NCBI RefSeq assembly: GCF_022651205.1
Contig: NZ_JALCQI010000009.1
Span: 1 to 43,528, forward strand
DNA length: 43,528 nt
Reading direction: 5' to 3'
DNA from: Limosilactobacillus sp.
GTDB taxonomy: Bacteria; Bacillota; Bacilli; Lactobacillales; Lactobacillaceae
Below, piece after piece: positions 35,529-43,528 of the stretch. Position 1 is the stretch's first letter. Each line of letters opens with the position of its first letter. The translations under genes and the position numbers were made by a program. The notes beneath the pieces are model-generated. The model saw only the letters and a program-made list of their open reading frames with translations, ran no database searches and was not told where the DNA came from.

Positions 35529-35577
35529 AAGCTAGTAATAGCCGGTTATGGATCGGTCATTACTGGCTTATTATATT
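35529..35577 (+). terminator. dnaJ terminator
   Basis: An 11-bp stem with one G-U pair (35529-35539 with 35559-35569), an inner CCG/CGG helix and the T-rich ATTATATTT. The U-tract is interrupted, so it may be moderate in strength. Confidence 0.7.
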
Positions 35578-35614
35578 TCGGGAGTATAGCAGCTTGGATC
35601 CTAAACTGATTAAC

Positions 35615-35644
35615 TTTTCAAGCCATCGAAGTCTTTGGTATACT
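35615..35644 (+). promoter_or_regulatory. lepA promoter
   Basis: A weak TTTTCA (35615-35620) 18 bases before TATACT (35639-35644), with an upstream TG (35636-35637) making an extended -10. Confidence 0.55.
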
Positions 35645-35685
35645 AGTATTAGTATTTACAAGTTTAGAAAGTAGTGAACTAATTC

Positions 35686-37527
35686 ATGACAATGAATCTT
35701 GATAAAATGAAAGAACGACAAAAACATATTCGAAATTTTTCGATTGTCGCTCATATTGATCACGGAAAGTCGACACTTGCTGACCGAATCCTGGAAATGA
35801 CGGATTCTATCAGTAAACGTGAAATGAAAGACCAGATATTGGATGATATGCCGTTGGAACGTGAACGGGGAATTACCATTAAATTAAATGCCGTAGCACT
35901 GACGTACCATGCTAAAGATGGTCAGGATTATATTTTTCATTTGATTGATACTCCAGGACATGTTGATTTCTCTTATGAAGTATCGCGTTCATTAGCTGCC
36001 TGTGAAGGGGCTATCTTGGTGGTTGACGCTACCCAGGGAGTTGAAGCGCAAACCTTAGCAAATGTTTACTTGGCTCTTGATAACGATTTGGAGATCTTAC
36101 CGGTAATCAATAAGATTGATTTGCCTTCTGCAGATCCTGAAGGAACAAAAAAGCAGATTGAAGATGAAATCGGTTTGGATACCGATGATGCTTTAGATGT
36201 TAGTGCGAAGACGGGGCTTGGTGTTGATAAGGTCTTGGAAGAGATCGTCAAGAAGGTTCCAGCGCCAACCGGTGATTTAACTGCTCCATTGAAGGCGCTA
36301 ATTTTTGATTCTAAGTACGATGACTACCGTGGAGTCGTTCTCAGTGTCAGGGTGTTTGAAGGAACCGTAAAGAAGGGTGACCGGATTCGGTTAATGAATA
36401 GTGGAACTGAGTATGAAGTTGCTGAAGTCGGTATTAACTCACCGAAACCATTAGCACGGGATGTCTTGATGGCTGGTGATGTTGGTTATATCACCGCAGC
36501 AATTAAGGACATCAAGGATACCCGGGTTGGTGATACCGTCACTGATGCAAATAATCCAACCGAAAAGCCACTGGAAGGCTATCGGCAAATGACTCCAATG
36601 GTTTATGCGGGTCTTTACCCGACCGATAACGCGAAGTTTAATGATCTCCGGGATGCTTTGGAAAAACTTCAATTGAATGATGCAGCGTTAACATTTGAAC
36701 CTGAATCATCACAAGCACTTGGCTTTGGATTTCGTTGTGGTTTCTTAGGATTGCTTCATATGGATGTTATTCAAGAGCGGCTTGAGCGAGAGTTTGATCT
36801 TGACTTAATTACGACTGCACCGTCGGTTACATACCATGTCGATCTGGCTGACGGCACGACTAAGGAAGTTGAAAACCCTGCTGAGATGCCAGACGCATCC
36901 TCAATTAAGGATATCAAAGAACCATACGTTAAGGCTTCAATCATGGTGCCAAATGATTATGTTGGGCCAGTAATGGAACTTTGTCAGCGTAAACGGGGAA
37001 TCTTTGAAACAATGGAATACTTGAGTGATACGCGGGTAAATGTGATCTATCATATTCCACTATCCGAAATTATCTTTGACTTCTTTGATAAATTAAAGAG
37101 TTCGACTAGGGGTTATGCCTCACTTGACTACGAGATTGACGACTATAAGCCAAGCAAGCTGGTCAAAATTGATATCTTACTGAATGGTGACAAGGTTGAT
37201 GCTTTGAGCTTTATTGCTCATAAAGACTTTGCTGCAGAGCGAGGACGGGACATTACATCTAAGTTGAAGAAGATTATTCCTCGACAAAACTTTGAAATTC
37301 CAATTCAAGCGGCAATCGGTTCAAAGATCATTGCACGGACCAATATTAAGGCCTACCGGAAGGATGTTACTGCCCGAATCCACACCGGGGACCCAGACCG
37401 GCGTGCTAAACTGCTAGAAAAACAGAAGCGTGGAAAGAAGCGGATGAAGGCTGTCGGCAAAGTTGACATTCCTCAAGAAGCCTTTATGGCTGTCTTAAAA
37501 ACCGATGAAGAGATCGACGATAAGTAG
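35686..37527 (+). CDS. lepA: Elongation factor 4 (LepA)
   Basis: A 613-residue translational GTPase proposed to back-translocate stalled ribosomes or aid ribosome assembly. G1 AHIDHGKST, switch region [10 protein letters not shown]3 DTPGHVDF and G4 NKIDLPSA are intact. The LepA-specific C-terminal domain ([51 protein letters not shown]) is complete. ATG 35686 has only a poor SD (GAAAGTAGTGA); ATG 35692 is possible. The dnaJ-lepA adjacency differs from the hemN-containing order of Bacillus. Confidence 0.97.
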   Translation: MTMNLDKMKERQKHIRNFSIVAHIDHGKSTLADRILEMTDSISKREMKDQILDDMPLERERGITIKLNAVALTYHAKDGQDYIFHLIDTPGHVDFSYEVSRSLAACEGAILVVDATQGVEAQTLANVYLALDNDLEILPVINKIDLPSADPEGTKKQIEDEIGLDTDDALDVSAKTGLGVDKVLEEIVKKVPAPTGDLTAPLKALIFDSKYDDYRGVVLSVRVFEGTVKKGDRIRLMNSGTEYEVAEVGINSPKPLARDVLMAGDVGYITAAIKDIKDTRVGDTVTDANNPTEKPLEGYRQMTPMVYAGLYPTDNAKFNDLRDALEKLQLNDAALTFEPESSQALGFGFRCGFLGLLHMDVIQERLEREFDLDLITTAPSVTYHVDLADGTTKEVENPAEMPDASSIKDIKEPYVKASIMVPNDYVGPVMELCQRKRGIFETMEYLSDTRVNVIYHIPLSEIIFDFFDKLKSSTRGYASLDYEIDDYKPSKLVKIDILLNGDKVDALSFIAHKDFAAERGRDITSKLKKIIPRQNFEIPIQAAIGSKIIARTNIKAYRKDVTARIHTGDPDRRAKLLEKQKRGKKRMKAVGKVDIPQEAFMAVLKTDEEIDDK

Positions 37528-37540
37528 ATAAAAATTTAAA

Positions 37541-37580
37541 TAGGCCTAGAACCCACTTATTGAGTTCTAGACCTATTTTG
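37541..37580. terminator. Bidirectional terminator lepA / MFS transporter
   Basis: TAGGCCTAGAAC (37541-37552) pairs with GTTCTAGACCTA (37564-37575) with one mismatch; T-rich flanks occur on both strands. Confidence 0.85.
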
Positions 37581-37596
37581 TCATTCATAAATGATT

Positions 37597-38826
37597 TTAG
37601 TGATTAGCTAATTTTCGCATGCCAGGTAGTGATGACATGACGATAAAGCTTAAAATGTAAAGTGCCGATAGGAACCCCATTGTTACTCCTAATGAATAGT
37701 GATCCATTAGTAAGCCGATAATTACCGAAGAGAAACCACCTATTGCCCGGCCAACATTCATAATAATGCTGTTGGCAGTTGAACGAATAGCGGTTGGGTA
37801 AAGTTGGCTGATGACGGCACCATATCCACCAAACATCCCGTTAGAGAAGAACCCAATTAATGCTCCCGCAAGAATCAGGGCAATTGAACTTTGAACCATC
37901 AGGATAGTAAACATTACTGTAGCAGAACCAATTAGGAAGATTCCAAATGCCCAGCGAGGTCCCCAGTTATCCATAATTGTACCGAAGACCATCATTCCAA
38001 TACTCATCCCAATGATGGTTACAATCATCCAAATTGATGAACCCGAAACGGATAGTCCTTGTTGCTTTTGTACAATTGATGGCAGCCAATTCATTAGACC
38101 AAAGTATCCGGCAATTTGAACAATTGTCATTACCATTAAGCCAAGGGTCTGTAAAGCTAACCTTGGTGTAGCAAAGAGCCGACTAACTGAAATCTTTTGG
38201 TGATTGTTAAGTGCCTTTTTATGAGCAATGATAAATTCCTGGCTTTCGTGAACGTGACGACGAATAAAGTAGGTCAGGATTACTGGAACAACCCCAAGTA
38301 AGAAAAGCGCGTTCCAACCAAAGTGGGGAATAATGTAAGCTGCCATTATTGCAGCAAGAATAGCCCCAACTTGACCGCCGATAGCAGCAACGGAAGTTAA
38401 ACGACCAATTAAGTGTGATTCAAAGTTCTCGGCGATTAATGCAATTCCGACACCATATTCACCACCAGCACCAACACCGGCAAGAAAACGACAAATATAG
38501 ATTGCCGGTAATGAATGAGCAAAGAACATTGCGGCTGTGGCTAAGGCAAAAATAAAAATCGTGTAAGTGAATGTTCTTACACGACCGATCCGATCACCGA
38601 CAAGGCCGAAAATCGCACCGCCCGCTAACATTCCGAGATTGGTAAGAGAACCAATCCACCCAGCAGCAGTACTTGAAATGTGAAGGCTAGCAATAATTGG
38701 TGCAAGGGCAAATGACAAAAACATAATATCCATATTTTCAAGTGAAAAACCGGATGCAGTAGATGCTAATACCCATTTCTGGTTCTTAGTCATTGCTTGG
38801 TCAACATGACTACTTGTCTGTCCCAT
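37597..38826 (-). CDS. MFS transporter, aromatic-acid/metabolite:H+ symporter-like
   Basis: A 409-residue membrane transporter with 12 predicted helices. The loop 2-3 signature is GDRIGRVRTF, the repeat between helices 4 and 5 is RFLAGVGAGGEYGVGIALIA, and helix 1 has acidic residues in GFSLENMDIMFLSFAL, the pattern of the AAHS/MHS branches (aromatic or carboxylic acid uptake with protons). ATG 38826 follows GGAGGA; the frame's earlier start at 38859 precedes the SD. The substrate is unknown. It is convergent with lepA and divergent from a small membrane protein gene. Confidence 0.87.
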   Translation of the reverse strand: MGQTSSHVDQAMTKNQKWVLASTASGFSLENMDIMFLSFALAPIIASLHISSTAAGWIGSLTNLGMLAGGAIFGLVGDRIGRVRTFTYTIFIFALATAAMFFAHSLPAIYICRFLAGVGAGGEYGVGIALIAENFESHLIGRLTSVAAIGGQVGAILAAIMAAYIIPHFGWNALFLLGVVPVILTYFIRRHVHESQEFIIAHKKALNNHQKISVSRLFATPRLALQTLGLMVMTIVQIAGYFGLMNWLPSIVQKQQGLSVSGSSIWMIVTIIGMSIGMMVFGTIMDNWGPRWAFGIFLIGSATVMFTILMVQSSIALILAGALIGFFSNGMFGGYGAVISQLYPTAIRSTANSIIMNVGRAIGGFSSVIIGLLMDHYSLGVTMGFLSALYILSFIVMSSLPGMRKLANH

Positions 38827-38902
38827 ATTTAATTCCTCCAAAATGATGCTCTCTGACATCGATTATTTTGCATAAGATTATTAAATCTCTGTTTGGTAAT
38901 GG

Positions 38903-38930
38903 ATTATACACGCCTTAATGAAAATTGCAA
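38903..38930 (-). promoter_or_regulatory. MFS transporter promoter
   Basis: On the minus strand TTGCAA (38930-38925), a 16-base spacer and a perfect TATAAT (38908-38903). A plus-strand TATAAT (38965-38970) nearby likely serves the small gene at 39000. Confidence 0.75.
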
Positions 38931-38964
38931 TTAAAAGATTAGTAGCTGGACGGAAAAGGTGGTG

Positions 38965-38970
38965 TATAAT
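38965..38970 (+). promoter_or_regulatory. Candidate -10 for the 34-residue membrane protein gene
   Basis: A perfect TATAAT 29 bases before the start codon, with TG directly in front. No convincing -35 is visible (TAGCTG at 38943-38948 is weak). Confidence 0.5.
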
Positions 38971-38999
38971 ATTGAATATCAGTTCAAGGGGGTTATGGG

Positions 39000-39104
39000 A
39001 TGAAGAAGAATATTTGGCGTCAGTTATGGGATGTTATTTCTCTTATTGTTGCTGCAATTTTACTGTATTATATTGTTACCTTTTTAGACGGTCTCATTAA
39101 ATAA
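39000..39104 (+). CDS. 34-residue single-pass membrane protein (small ORF)
   Basis: Read directly: ATG at 39000, TAA at 39102-39104. The product starts MKKNIWRQLWDVIS, continues with a hydrophobic helix LIVAAILLYYIVTF, and ends LDGLIK. Its N-terminal Lys/Arg residues predict an inside orientation. A strong SD AAGGGGG (38986-38992) is seven bases upstream, and a TATAAT lies at 38965. It is in a different frame from the overlapping 60-codon frame 38918-39100, which lacks such an SD. Function is unknown; small toxin, transporter-modulating or stress peptides all look like this. Confidence 0.65.
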   Translation: MKKNIWRQLWDVISLIVAAILLYYIVTFLDGLIK

Positions 39105-39111
39105 AAATTGA

Positions 39112-39183
39112 GGATTACGATCAGAAATTGATCGTAACCCCCAAGTAGAAGTATTTAGCGAAAGTGATTGCAGAATCACCTTC
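39112..39183 (+). other. Two consecutive hairpins after the small ORF
   Basis: Stem 1: 39112-39123 with 39129-39140 (12 positions, one mismatch, loop gaaat). Stem 2: 39160-39169 with 39174-39183 (one mismatch, loop gcag). Neither has a real T-run on the plus strand, although the sequence after stem 2 is A/T-rich. They occupy the 213-base gap before the cytochrome b5-like gene; the rest of that gap is A/T-rich with a TATACT at 39280-39285. Confidence 0.5.
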
Positions 39184-39317
39184 AGTATTATTTATAATAA
39201 AATTAATTTTTATTCCGTTGTTGTCTAATTAATTATTGCTATTATTTCGACTTGCCTTAATTAGTATATTAAAAGTGCTATACTAAATTTAGTAATGGAA
39301 ACCGGGAGGATTTTATT

Positions 39318-39566
39318 ATGACGACAAGAACATTTACTGCCGAAGAACTTGCCAAGTACAACGGTCAAGATGGTAATCCTGCTTACGTAGCTATTGATGG
39401 GGTTGTATATGATGTTACTGATATCCCAGCATGGCGTAATGGTAAGCACCATGGTAATTTGGCAGGACATGACGTCACAGCTGCAATTCAGCGTTCACTT
39501 CACATGAAGCGGGTCCTTGATGAATTGCCGGTGGTTGGAAAGTTTACGGGTGATCCTGAGATTTAA
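39318..39566 (+). CDS. Stand-alone cytochrome b5-like heme-binding protein
   Basis: An 82-residue soluble protein made of just the cytochrome b5 fold. FTAEELAKYNGQDGNPAYVA, IDGVVYDVTDIPAWRNGKHH and the HHGNLAGHDVT loop stand where canonical b5 has HPGG, and SLHMKRVLDELPVVG supplies the second axial His (H62). H44 or H45 would be the first. There is no membrane anchor or fused reductase. GGGAGGA precedes the ATG. Whether it binds heme or a steroid-like ligand is open, as lactobacilli do not make heme. Confidence 0.88.
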   Translation: MTTRTFTAEELAKYNGQDGNPAYVAIDGVVYDVTDIPAWRNGKHHGNLAGHDVTAAIQRSLHMKRVLDELPVVGKFTGDPEI

Positions 39567-39598
39567 ATTCTGTTTTATTGGTAGCAGTGAAGAGTAAA

Positions 39599-39640
39599 TA
39601 AAGAGTTCGGCGAAGCAAATTTTCACCGAACTCTTTTGTT
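39599..39640. terminator. Bidirectional terminator cyt b5-like / HAD gene
   Basis: A perfect 10-bp stem (39601-39610 with 39626-39635) extends by two A-T pairs; TTTTGTTT on the plus side and TTTATT on the minus side. Confidence 0.85.
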
Positions 39641-39644
39641 TAAC

Positions 39645-40454
39645 TTAAGCTAATTTAAGATATTCCTTTAGGTAGTTAGCTAATCCGTTATGCTCATTAT
39701 CTAGTGGAGTAACATCATCTGCAATTTCCTTAATTTCAGGAATTGCGTTCTGCATTGCGACTCCGCGTCCCGCAGCATCAATCATTTCTTGATCATTTTT
39801 TTCGTCACCAAAGGCAATGATATGTTGCTGATCGATTCCATACTGTTTAGCAATATAAAACATCCCGGATTCCTTGTGGGTACCTCGATGAATTAGCTCT
39901 AAGATGTTATATGGGCCACCCCAGACTCGTGATTCGACAAAGTCTCCATACTTACTATCAACAGCCTTAATAATGCGGTCCTTGCTATCAGGTTGGTATT
40001 CAATTGTCATTGCGATTGGATTGTCACTGAGGTTGCGTTCGCTTAATAATTGAGATGGCTTGAGACGGCTGGGAAGAAATTCGGGGACGTCTTTAGTTGC
40101 TTGGTTAGCCCAAAAATGATTTTTGCTTTCAACAGTAATTGTGTCAATTCCGAGTTCTTCCCGATGTGCTAGGAGATCTAAAGCTATTTCCTTAGTTAGT
40201 TCAATCTCGTATTCTTTATCCCAGTTTTCGTGTGGAATATGGGTAAGAGCACCATTAAAATTAACCATTGGTGTTTTAATTCCAATCTGATCATAAATGT
40301 GTTGAGCAATCCGGTATGGACGGCCAGTAATAATGCTAACAATGTGACCATTTTTAGCGGCAAGGCGTAGAGTATTGATAGTCTCATTAGTAAGTTTTGA
40401 TTGGTTATTCAGGGTAGTTCCATCTAAGTCGATGGCAATCAGATGTTGATCCAT
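39645..40454 (-). CDS. Cof-type HAD-superfamily sugar/nucleotide phosphatase
   Basis: A 269-residue haloacid dehalogenase phosphatase with a type IIB cap. Motif I is IAIDLDGTTLNN (D9 nucleophile, D11), motif II SIITGRP, motif III Lys in THKESGM and motif IV IIAFGDEKNDQEMI. It resembles YidA and other Cof proteins that dephosphorylate sugar phosphates or flavin and PLP intermediates. AAGGAAGTG lies upstream of the ATG. The substrate is not predictable. It is convergent with the cytochrome b5-like gene. Confidence 0.92.
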   Translation of the reverse strand: MDQHLIAIDLDGTTLNNQSKLTNETINTLRLAAKNGHIVSIITGRPYRIAQHIYDQIGIKTPMVNFNGALTHIPHENWDKEYEIELTKEIALDLLAHREELGIDTITVESKNHFWANQATKDVPEFLPSRLKPSQLLSERNLSDNPIAMTIEYQPDSKDRIIKAVDSKYGDFVESRVWGGPYNILELIHRGTHKESGMFYIAKQYGIDQQHIIAFGDEKNDQEMIDAAGRGVAMQNAIPEIKEIADDVTPLDNEHNGLANYLKEYLKLA

Positions 40455-40550
40455 GTAAACGTCACTTCCTTTGAACTACGAATAGTTAAATATTATACCC
40501 GAAAACATTAATGAATTAAATGAATATGACAGACAAAATGAGAGAGGTGT

Positions 40551-40578
40551 TTTGGAAGCGGCTAAAATAAGTTATAAT
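40551..40578 (+). promoter_or_regulatory. Promoter for rsmF-like / SPFH / lytS run
   Basis: A TTTGGA-like -35 near 40551 and a perfect TATAAT near 40573, with a spacer of 16 bases, about 40 bases before the methyltransferase start. Confidence 0.55.
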
Positions 40579-40615
40579 TTGGTTAAGATTAAATAGATGA
40601 GGGTGAGAATTGAAA

Positions 40616-41986
40616 ATGCAGCTACCGAATGCATTTAAAAATAAATATCAGCGATTATTGGGAGAAGAGGCTCCAGCATTTTTTGCGGCGCTAAATGAAG
40701 AGAGCTTTAGTGGCTTTCGAATTAATCCGTTGAAACCTGGGAAGCCGACAGCAACGATTAGTCAGTCTACTGGAAAGGTTCCATATGTTCCAACTGGTTA
40801 TTATGGCCAGGTTAATGGTAAGTCGCTCGATCATGTGACTGGTTGGGTTTATAGTCAAGAACCATCTGCAATGTATGTTGGTGAGGTTGTCGATCCGCAA
40901 CCAGGTGAACGTGTCCTTGATTTATGCGCGGCTCCTGGTGGAAAATCAACTCATTTAATTTCACTAATGAATGACCAGGGGCTTTTAGTTGCTAACGAGA
41001 TTTTTCGGAAGCGCGCACAAATATTGGCAGAGAACTTAGAACGCTGGGGAACCCGTAACACGGTAGTAATGAATGAAAGCCCTGAGGAATTGGAAAAGCA
41101 GTTTCCGCAGTTCTTTGACCGGATCTTGATTGATGCACCATGTTCTGGTGAGGGGATGTTTAGGAAAGAGCCAGCAGGAATTGAATACTGGAATCCAGAG
41201 TATCCAGCCGAGTGTGCAAACCGGCAGCGAAAGATTATCGCTTCAGCGGTAAAGATGCTTAAACCAGGTGGCATTTTAGTATACTCGACTTGTACGTTCT
41301 CGCCAGAAGAGGATGAGCAAAATGCTGGTTGGATTCTTAAAAACTATCCATCAATGAAGATGATGGAAATTGATTCATATCCTGGAATGGATCATGGACG
41401 TCCCGAATGGGCAGATGGTAATCCTGAATTAGCCAAGGCTGTCCGTCTTTTCCCACATCATATTAAGGGGGAAGGACATTTTATAGCCAAGTTTAAGTAT
41501 GGAGATAAGGTTGAGGGCCATTCGGTTAAACGAAAAGGTCGGAAGAAAAAGAAGCGTCAAACTAGTTATAGCTTGAGCAAAGAGCAACAAGAATTGTTTT
41601 GTGAGTTCAACGATACAGTGATCCCTGATTATCAACCTAATCATCTCGTATTGTTCGGTGATCAACTTTACGATTTGCCGTCTGGGATTAATCAACTTGA
41701 TGACCTGAATATTCTTCGACCAGGATTACATTTGGGAACCTTTAAGAAACGTCGCTTTGAACCATCACTTGCATTGGCACTCTTCCTTCACCCAGATAAG
41801 TCTGAGAAGACGTTAGAAATCAATGAAGAGCAGTGGCGCCAGTATGTTCACGGGGATACGATTGCGGTTGAACAAGAGCTGCCAAATGGTTGGTACTTAT
41901 TGGTTTGTGCTGGTCATCCTTGTGGTTTTGGCAAGTTAGTTCAAAAAACGGTTAAGAATTTTTATCCAAAGGGACTGCGATTTTAA
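40616..41986 (+). CDS. rsmF: RsmF-like rRNA m5C methyltransferase (NOL1/NOP2/sun family)
   Basis: A 456-residue SAM-dependent cytosine-5 RNA methyltransferase. The SAM motif is VLDLCAAPGGKSTHL (about 100-114), the catalytic motifs DAPCSGEGMF (about 174-183) and YSTCTFSPEEDE (about 223-234), each with its Cys. A Lys/Arg-rich linker (KRKGRKKKKR) precedes a C-terminal PUA-like RNA-binding part. ATG 40616 (MQLPNAF) suits the family start; TTG 40610 is close and possible. The 16S versus other RNA target cannot be read here. It is 16 bases from the SPFH gene. Confidence 0.93.
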   Translation: MQLPNAFKNKYQRLLGEEAPAFFAALNEESFSGFRINPLKPGKPTATISQSTGKVPYVPTGYYGQVNGKSLDHVTGWVYSQEPSAMYVGEVVDPQPGERVLDLCAAPGGKSTHLISLMNDQGLLVANEIFRKRAQILAENLERWGTRNTVVMNESPEELEKQFPQFFDRILIDAPCSGEGMFRKEPAGIEYWNPEYPAECANRQRKIIASAVKMLKPGGILVYSTCTFSPEEDEQNAGWILKNYPSMKMMEIDSYPGMDHGRPEWADGNPELAKAVRLFPHHIKGEGHFIAKFKYGDKVEGHSVKRKGRKKKKRQTSYSLSKEQQELFCEFNDTVIPDYQPNHLVLFGDQLYDLPSGINQLDDLNILRPGLHLGTFKKRRFEPSLALALFLHPDKSEKTLEINEEQWRQYVHGDTIAVEQELPNGWYLLVCAGHPCGFGKLVQKTVKNFYPKGLRF

Positions 41987-42002
41987 GGAGGAGTTAGACA
42001 AG

Positions 42003-42869
42003 ATGAAAGAAAAACAGGCATTTCATATTAATGGATATGTAGGGCTACTAGTAGCAATAGTTGGTGCCTTATTTGGACTTTGGTTGGTATACAGTGGTTT
42101 TCGCTTTGGTCACTTACTGGGGATGGTTGCAGGAATTATTTTGATAATTTTAGTCCTAATTTTGGCTAGTAGTTTAACGATCATCCAACCTAATGAAGCC
42201 AAGGCATTAACTTTCTTCGGAAATTATATTGGTACCATTCGTGATGCTGGACTGTTCATGACAGTACCATTTACCGATAAGGAACCGGTTTCACTTCGGG
42301 TTCGGAACTTTAATAGTCAAATCCTTAAAGTTAACGATTCAAAGGGGAACCCGGTTGAAATTGCTGCGGTAATTGTTTTTAAAGTTGTTGATACTGCCAA
42401 GGCACTGTTTTCTGTTGATGATTACGAACAATTTGTTCAGATTCAAAGCGAGTCGGCAATTCGTCACGTTGCAAGTGAATATCCATATGATACGTTTGAA
42501 AATGAGAATGCATTGACCTTACGGAGTAATCCGACAGAGGTATCTGACCGCTTAGCAAATGAGTTGCAAGAACGGTTGAACGTTGCTGGGGTTAAAATCA
42601 TTGAAACACGGTTAACTCACTTAGCCTACGCGACCGAAATTGCAAGTGCGATGCTTCAGAAGCAGCAATCATCGGCCATTCTTTCAGCCCGAAAGATTAT
42701 TGTTGAGGGTGCTGTATCAATTACAGAAGCAGCAATTGACCGTCTATCAAAGGAAGCCAACTTGGATCTGACTGACGATCAACGTCTTCAAATCATCAAT
42801 AACATTATGGTAGCAATTATTAGTGAACGGGGAACCCAGCCGGTAATTAATACGGGAACTAAACAATAA
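42003..42869 (+). CDS. SPFH/Band 7 membrane protein
   Basis: A 288-residue protein with two N-terminal transmembrane segments (about 12-30 and 36-58) followed by the SPFH domain: NEAKALTFFGNYIGTIRDAG, LRVRNFNSQILKVND and EIAAVIVFKVVDTAKALFSV. A helical, Ala/Glu-rich C-terminal part (AYATEIASAMLQKQQSSAIL) would drive oligomerisation. Such proteins scaffold membrane microdomains and control proteases or kinases. AAGGAGGAG lies upstream of the ATG. The next gene, a sensor kinase, starts 15 bases later, suggesting a functional pair. Confidence 0.93.
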   Translation: MKEKQAFHINGYVGLLVAIVGALFGLWLVYSGFRFGHLLGMVAGIILIILVLILASSLTIIQPNEAKALTFFGNYIGTIRDAGLFMTVPFTDKEPVSLRVRNFNSQILKVNDSKGNPVEIAAVIVFKVVDTAKALFSVDDYEQFVQIQSESAIRHVASEYPYDTFENENALTLRSNPTEVSDRLANELQERLNVAGVKIIETRLTHLAYATEIASAMLQKQQSSAILSARKIIVEGAVSITEAAIDRLSKEANLDLTDDQRLQIINNIMVAIISERGTQPVINTGTKQ

Positions 42870-42884
42870 CAGGGGATAAAACGG

Positions 42885-43528
42885 ATGCTATATTTAACGA
42901 TCTTGATGACCGAACGGGTCGGCTTTGTTATCATTTGTGCCTTCCTTTTGGTAAATATTCCAGCGTTTCGTAAGTGTCTTTTTGCCCAAACAATTGTTGC
43001 TAAGCTGCAGTTAGTAATCATTTTTTCCCTCTTTGCAATTTTGGCGAACGCAACGGGGATTGAAATTGATCCTGCTAACGAATTACATAATAAGATCATT
43101 CTAACTGCCGTTTCTCACGATTACTCAGTGGTAAACGCACGAATTCTAGCGGTGACAACGTCCGGGATCATTGGTGGTCCTTGGGTAGGAGGATCTGTGG
43201 GGCTAATTGCTGGTCTCCACCGTGCTTTTCAGGCTGGGTTTGCCAGTGAAGCGTGGTTTTATATTCCTAGTTCTACTTTAATCGGTTTGCTTTCTGGCTA
43301 TCTTTATAAGGATAAGAATAGTTCTTTTACTGTTATGACACCTTGGCGGAGCTTCATTGTTGGCCTGTCAATGGAATCAATTCAGATGATCTTTATTTTC
43401 CTGTTTAGTCCAACTGGTTGGGTACTAGTTCGCTACATTGCGATTCCGATGATCCTCATTAGTTCACTAGGAACTTCAATCTTTATCTCGATTATCACAA
43501 TTTACCTTCGTCAAGAAGAAGAAACGCG
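42885..43528 (+). CDS. LytS-type sensor histidine kinase, N-terminal part (cut by window end)
   Basis: An open frame from ATG 42885 to the edge (214 complete codons), without a stop. It encodes a polytopic membrane domain of about six helices. The 5TM receptor signature NARILAVTTSGIIGGPWVGG, then GSVGLIAGLHRAF, is that of LytS/YehU/BtsS kinases. The His-kinase and ATPase domains must lie beyond the window. AGGGGAT precedes the ATG. LytS proteins pair with LytTR regulators in control of autolysis or pyruvate uptake; the partner is likely just outside. Confidence 0.88.
   Translation, partial: MLYLTILMTERVGFVIICAFLLVNIPAFRKCLFAQTIVAKLQLVIIFSLFAILANATGIEIDPANELHNKIILTAVSHDYSVVNARILAVTTSGIIGGPWVGGSVGLIAGLHRAFQAGFASEAWFYIPSSTLIGLLSGYLYKDKNSSFTVMTPWRSFIVGLSMESIQMIFIFLFSPTGWVLVRYIAIPMILISSLGTSIFISIITIYLRQEEET

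Noticed and set aside
38918-39100. A 60-codon frame overlapping the 34-residue gene
   Set aside because: Its Cys-rich translation has no suitable SD and is out of frame with the well-supported start at 39000.
39112-39140. Intrinsic terminator of the small membrane protein gene
   Set aside because: The stem is followed by CCCAAGTAG rather than a T-run, so I list it as a hairpin of unknown role.
1-43528. Mobile element, prophage, defence island or biosynthetic cluster
   Set aside because: No transposase, integrase, terminal repeats, tRNA attachment site or foreign-looking codon use was seen; gene order is that of conserved housekeeping clusters.

Overview
The window is ordinary chromosomal sequence from a low-to-moderate GC lactic acid bacterium of the Lactobacillaceae. 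Limosilactobacillus (the L. reuteri/L. fermentum neighbourhood) is my best guess, from gene content, protein sequence and the frequent TTG and GTG starts with strong Shine-Dalgarno (SD) sequences. I cannot confirm the species without a database. I see no rRNA, tRNA, insertion sequence, prophage, CRISPR array or recent transfer. No gene-free stretch exceeds 300 bases.

Layout. (1) 1-4113 is metabolic accessory sequence: the tail of an upstream gene, a YfcC-type permease, an aldo/keto reductase, a small secreted protein and a dipeptide epimerase. (2) 4121-7411 holds an RNase HI with a viroplasmin-like domain that overlaps mvaS (HMG-CoA synthase, mevalonate pathway) by one base, then a TPP riboswitch with its terminator controlling a CytX-type pyrimidine transporter. 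(3) 7441-9486 holds lexA with a LexA box over its own promoter, divergent ynzC-yneF, and a PlsC-like acyltransferase. (4) 9574-30174 is a long run of plus-strand housekeeping genes: trmN6, a GIY-YIG protein, rpsB, tsf, pyrH, frr, uppS, cdsA, rseP, proS, polC, rimP, nusA, ylxR, ylxQ, infB, rbfA, truB and ribF. They serve translation, lipid and wall precursor supply, replication and transcription elongation. (5) 30223-35515 holds a small unknown basic protein on the minus strand, then the CIRCE-controlled heat-shock operon hrcA-grpE-dnaK and dnaJ. (6) 35615-43528 holds lepA, an MFS transporter, a previously uncalled 34-residue membrane protein, a stand-alone cytochrome b5-like protein, a HAD phosphatase, an RsmF-like rRNA methyltransferase, an SPFH-domain membrane protein, and the 5' part of a LytS-type sensor kinase running off the end.

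The most interesting signals are regulatory and small-gene ones, not a new defence or mobile system. Intrinsic-terminator-like hairpins sit directly upstream of the SD of tsf, pyrH, polC, rimP and truB with little or no room for a promoter in between, so these essential genes appear to rely on read-through. At rimP-nusA a strong promoter lies just upstream of such a hairpin, which suggests attenuation of the nusA operon. The rpsB leader folds into a nested two-helix structure that could be an S2-binding autoregulatory element. NusA carries an acidic insertion between its KH domains, and IF2 has a His/Asn/Lys-rich linker with a 30-base repeat period.

All starts given here were re-chosen from SD position, domain start or leader structure. 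Several differ from the longest possible open frame (cytX, lexA-region genes, plsC, the GIY-YIG gene, rpsB, pyrH, uppS, cdsA, rimP, truB, ribF and the MFS gene).
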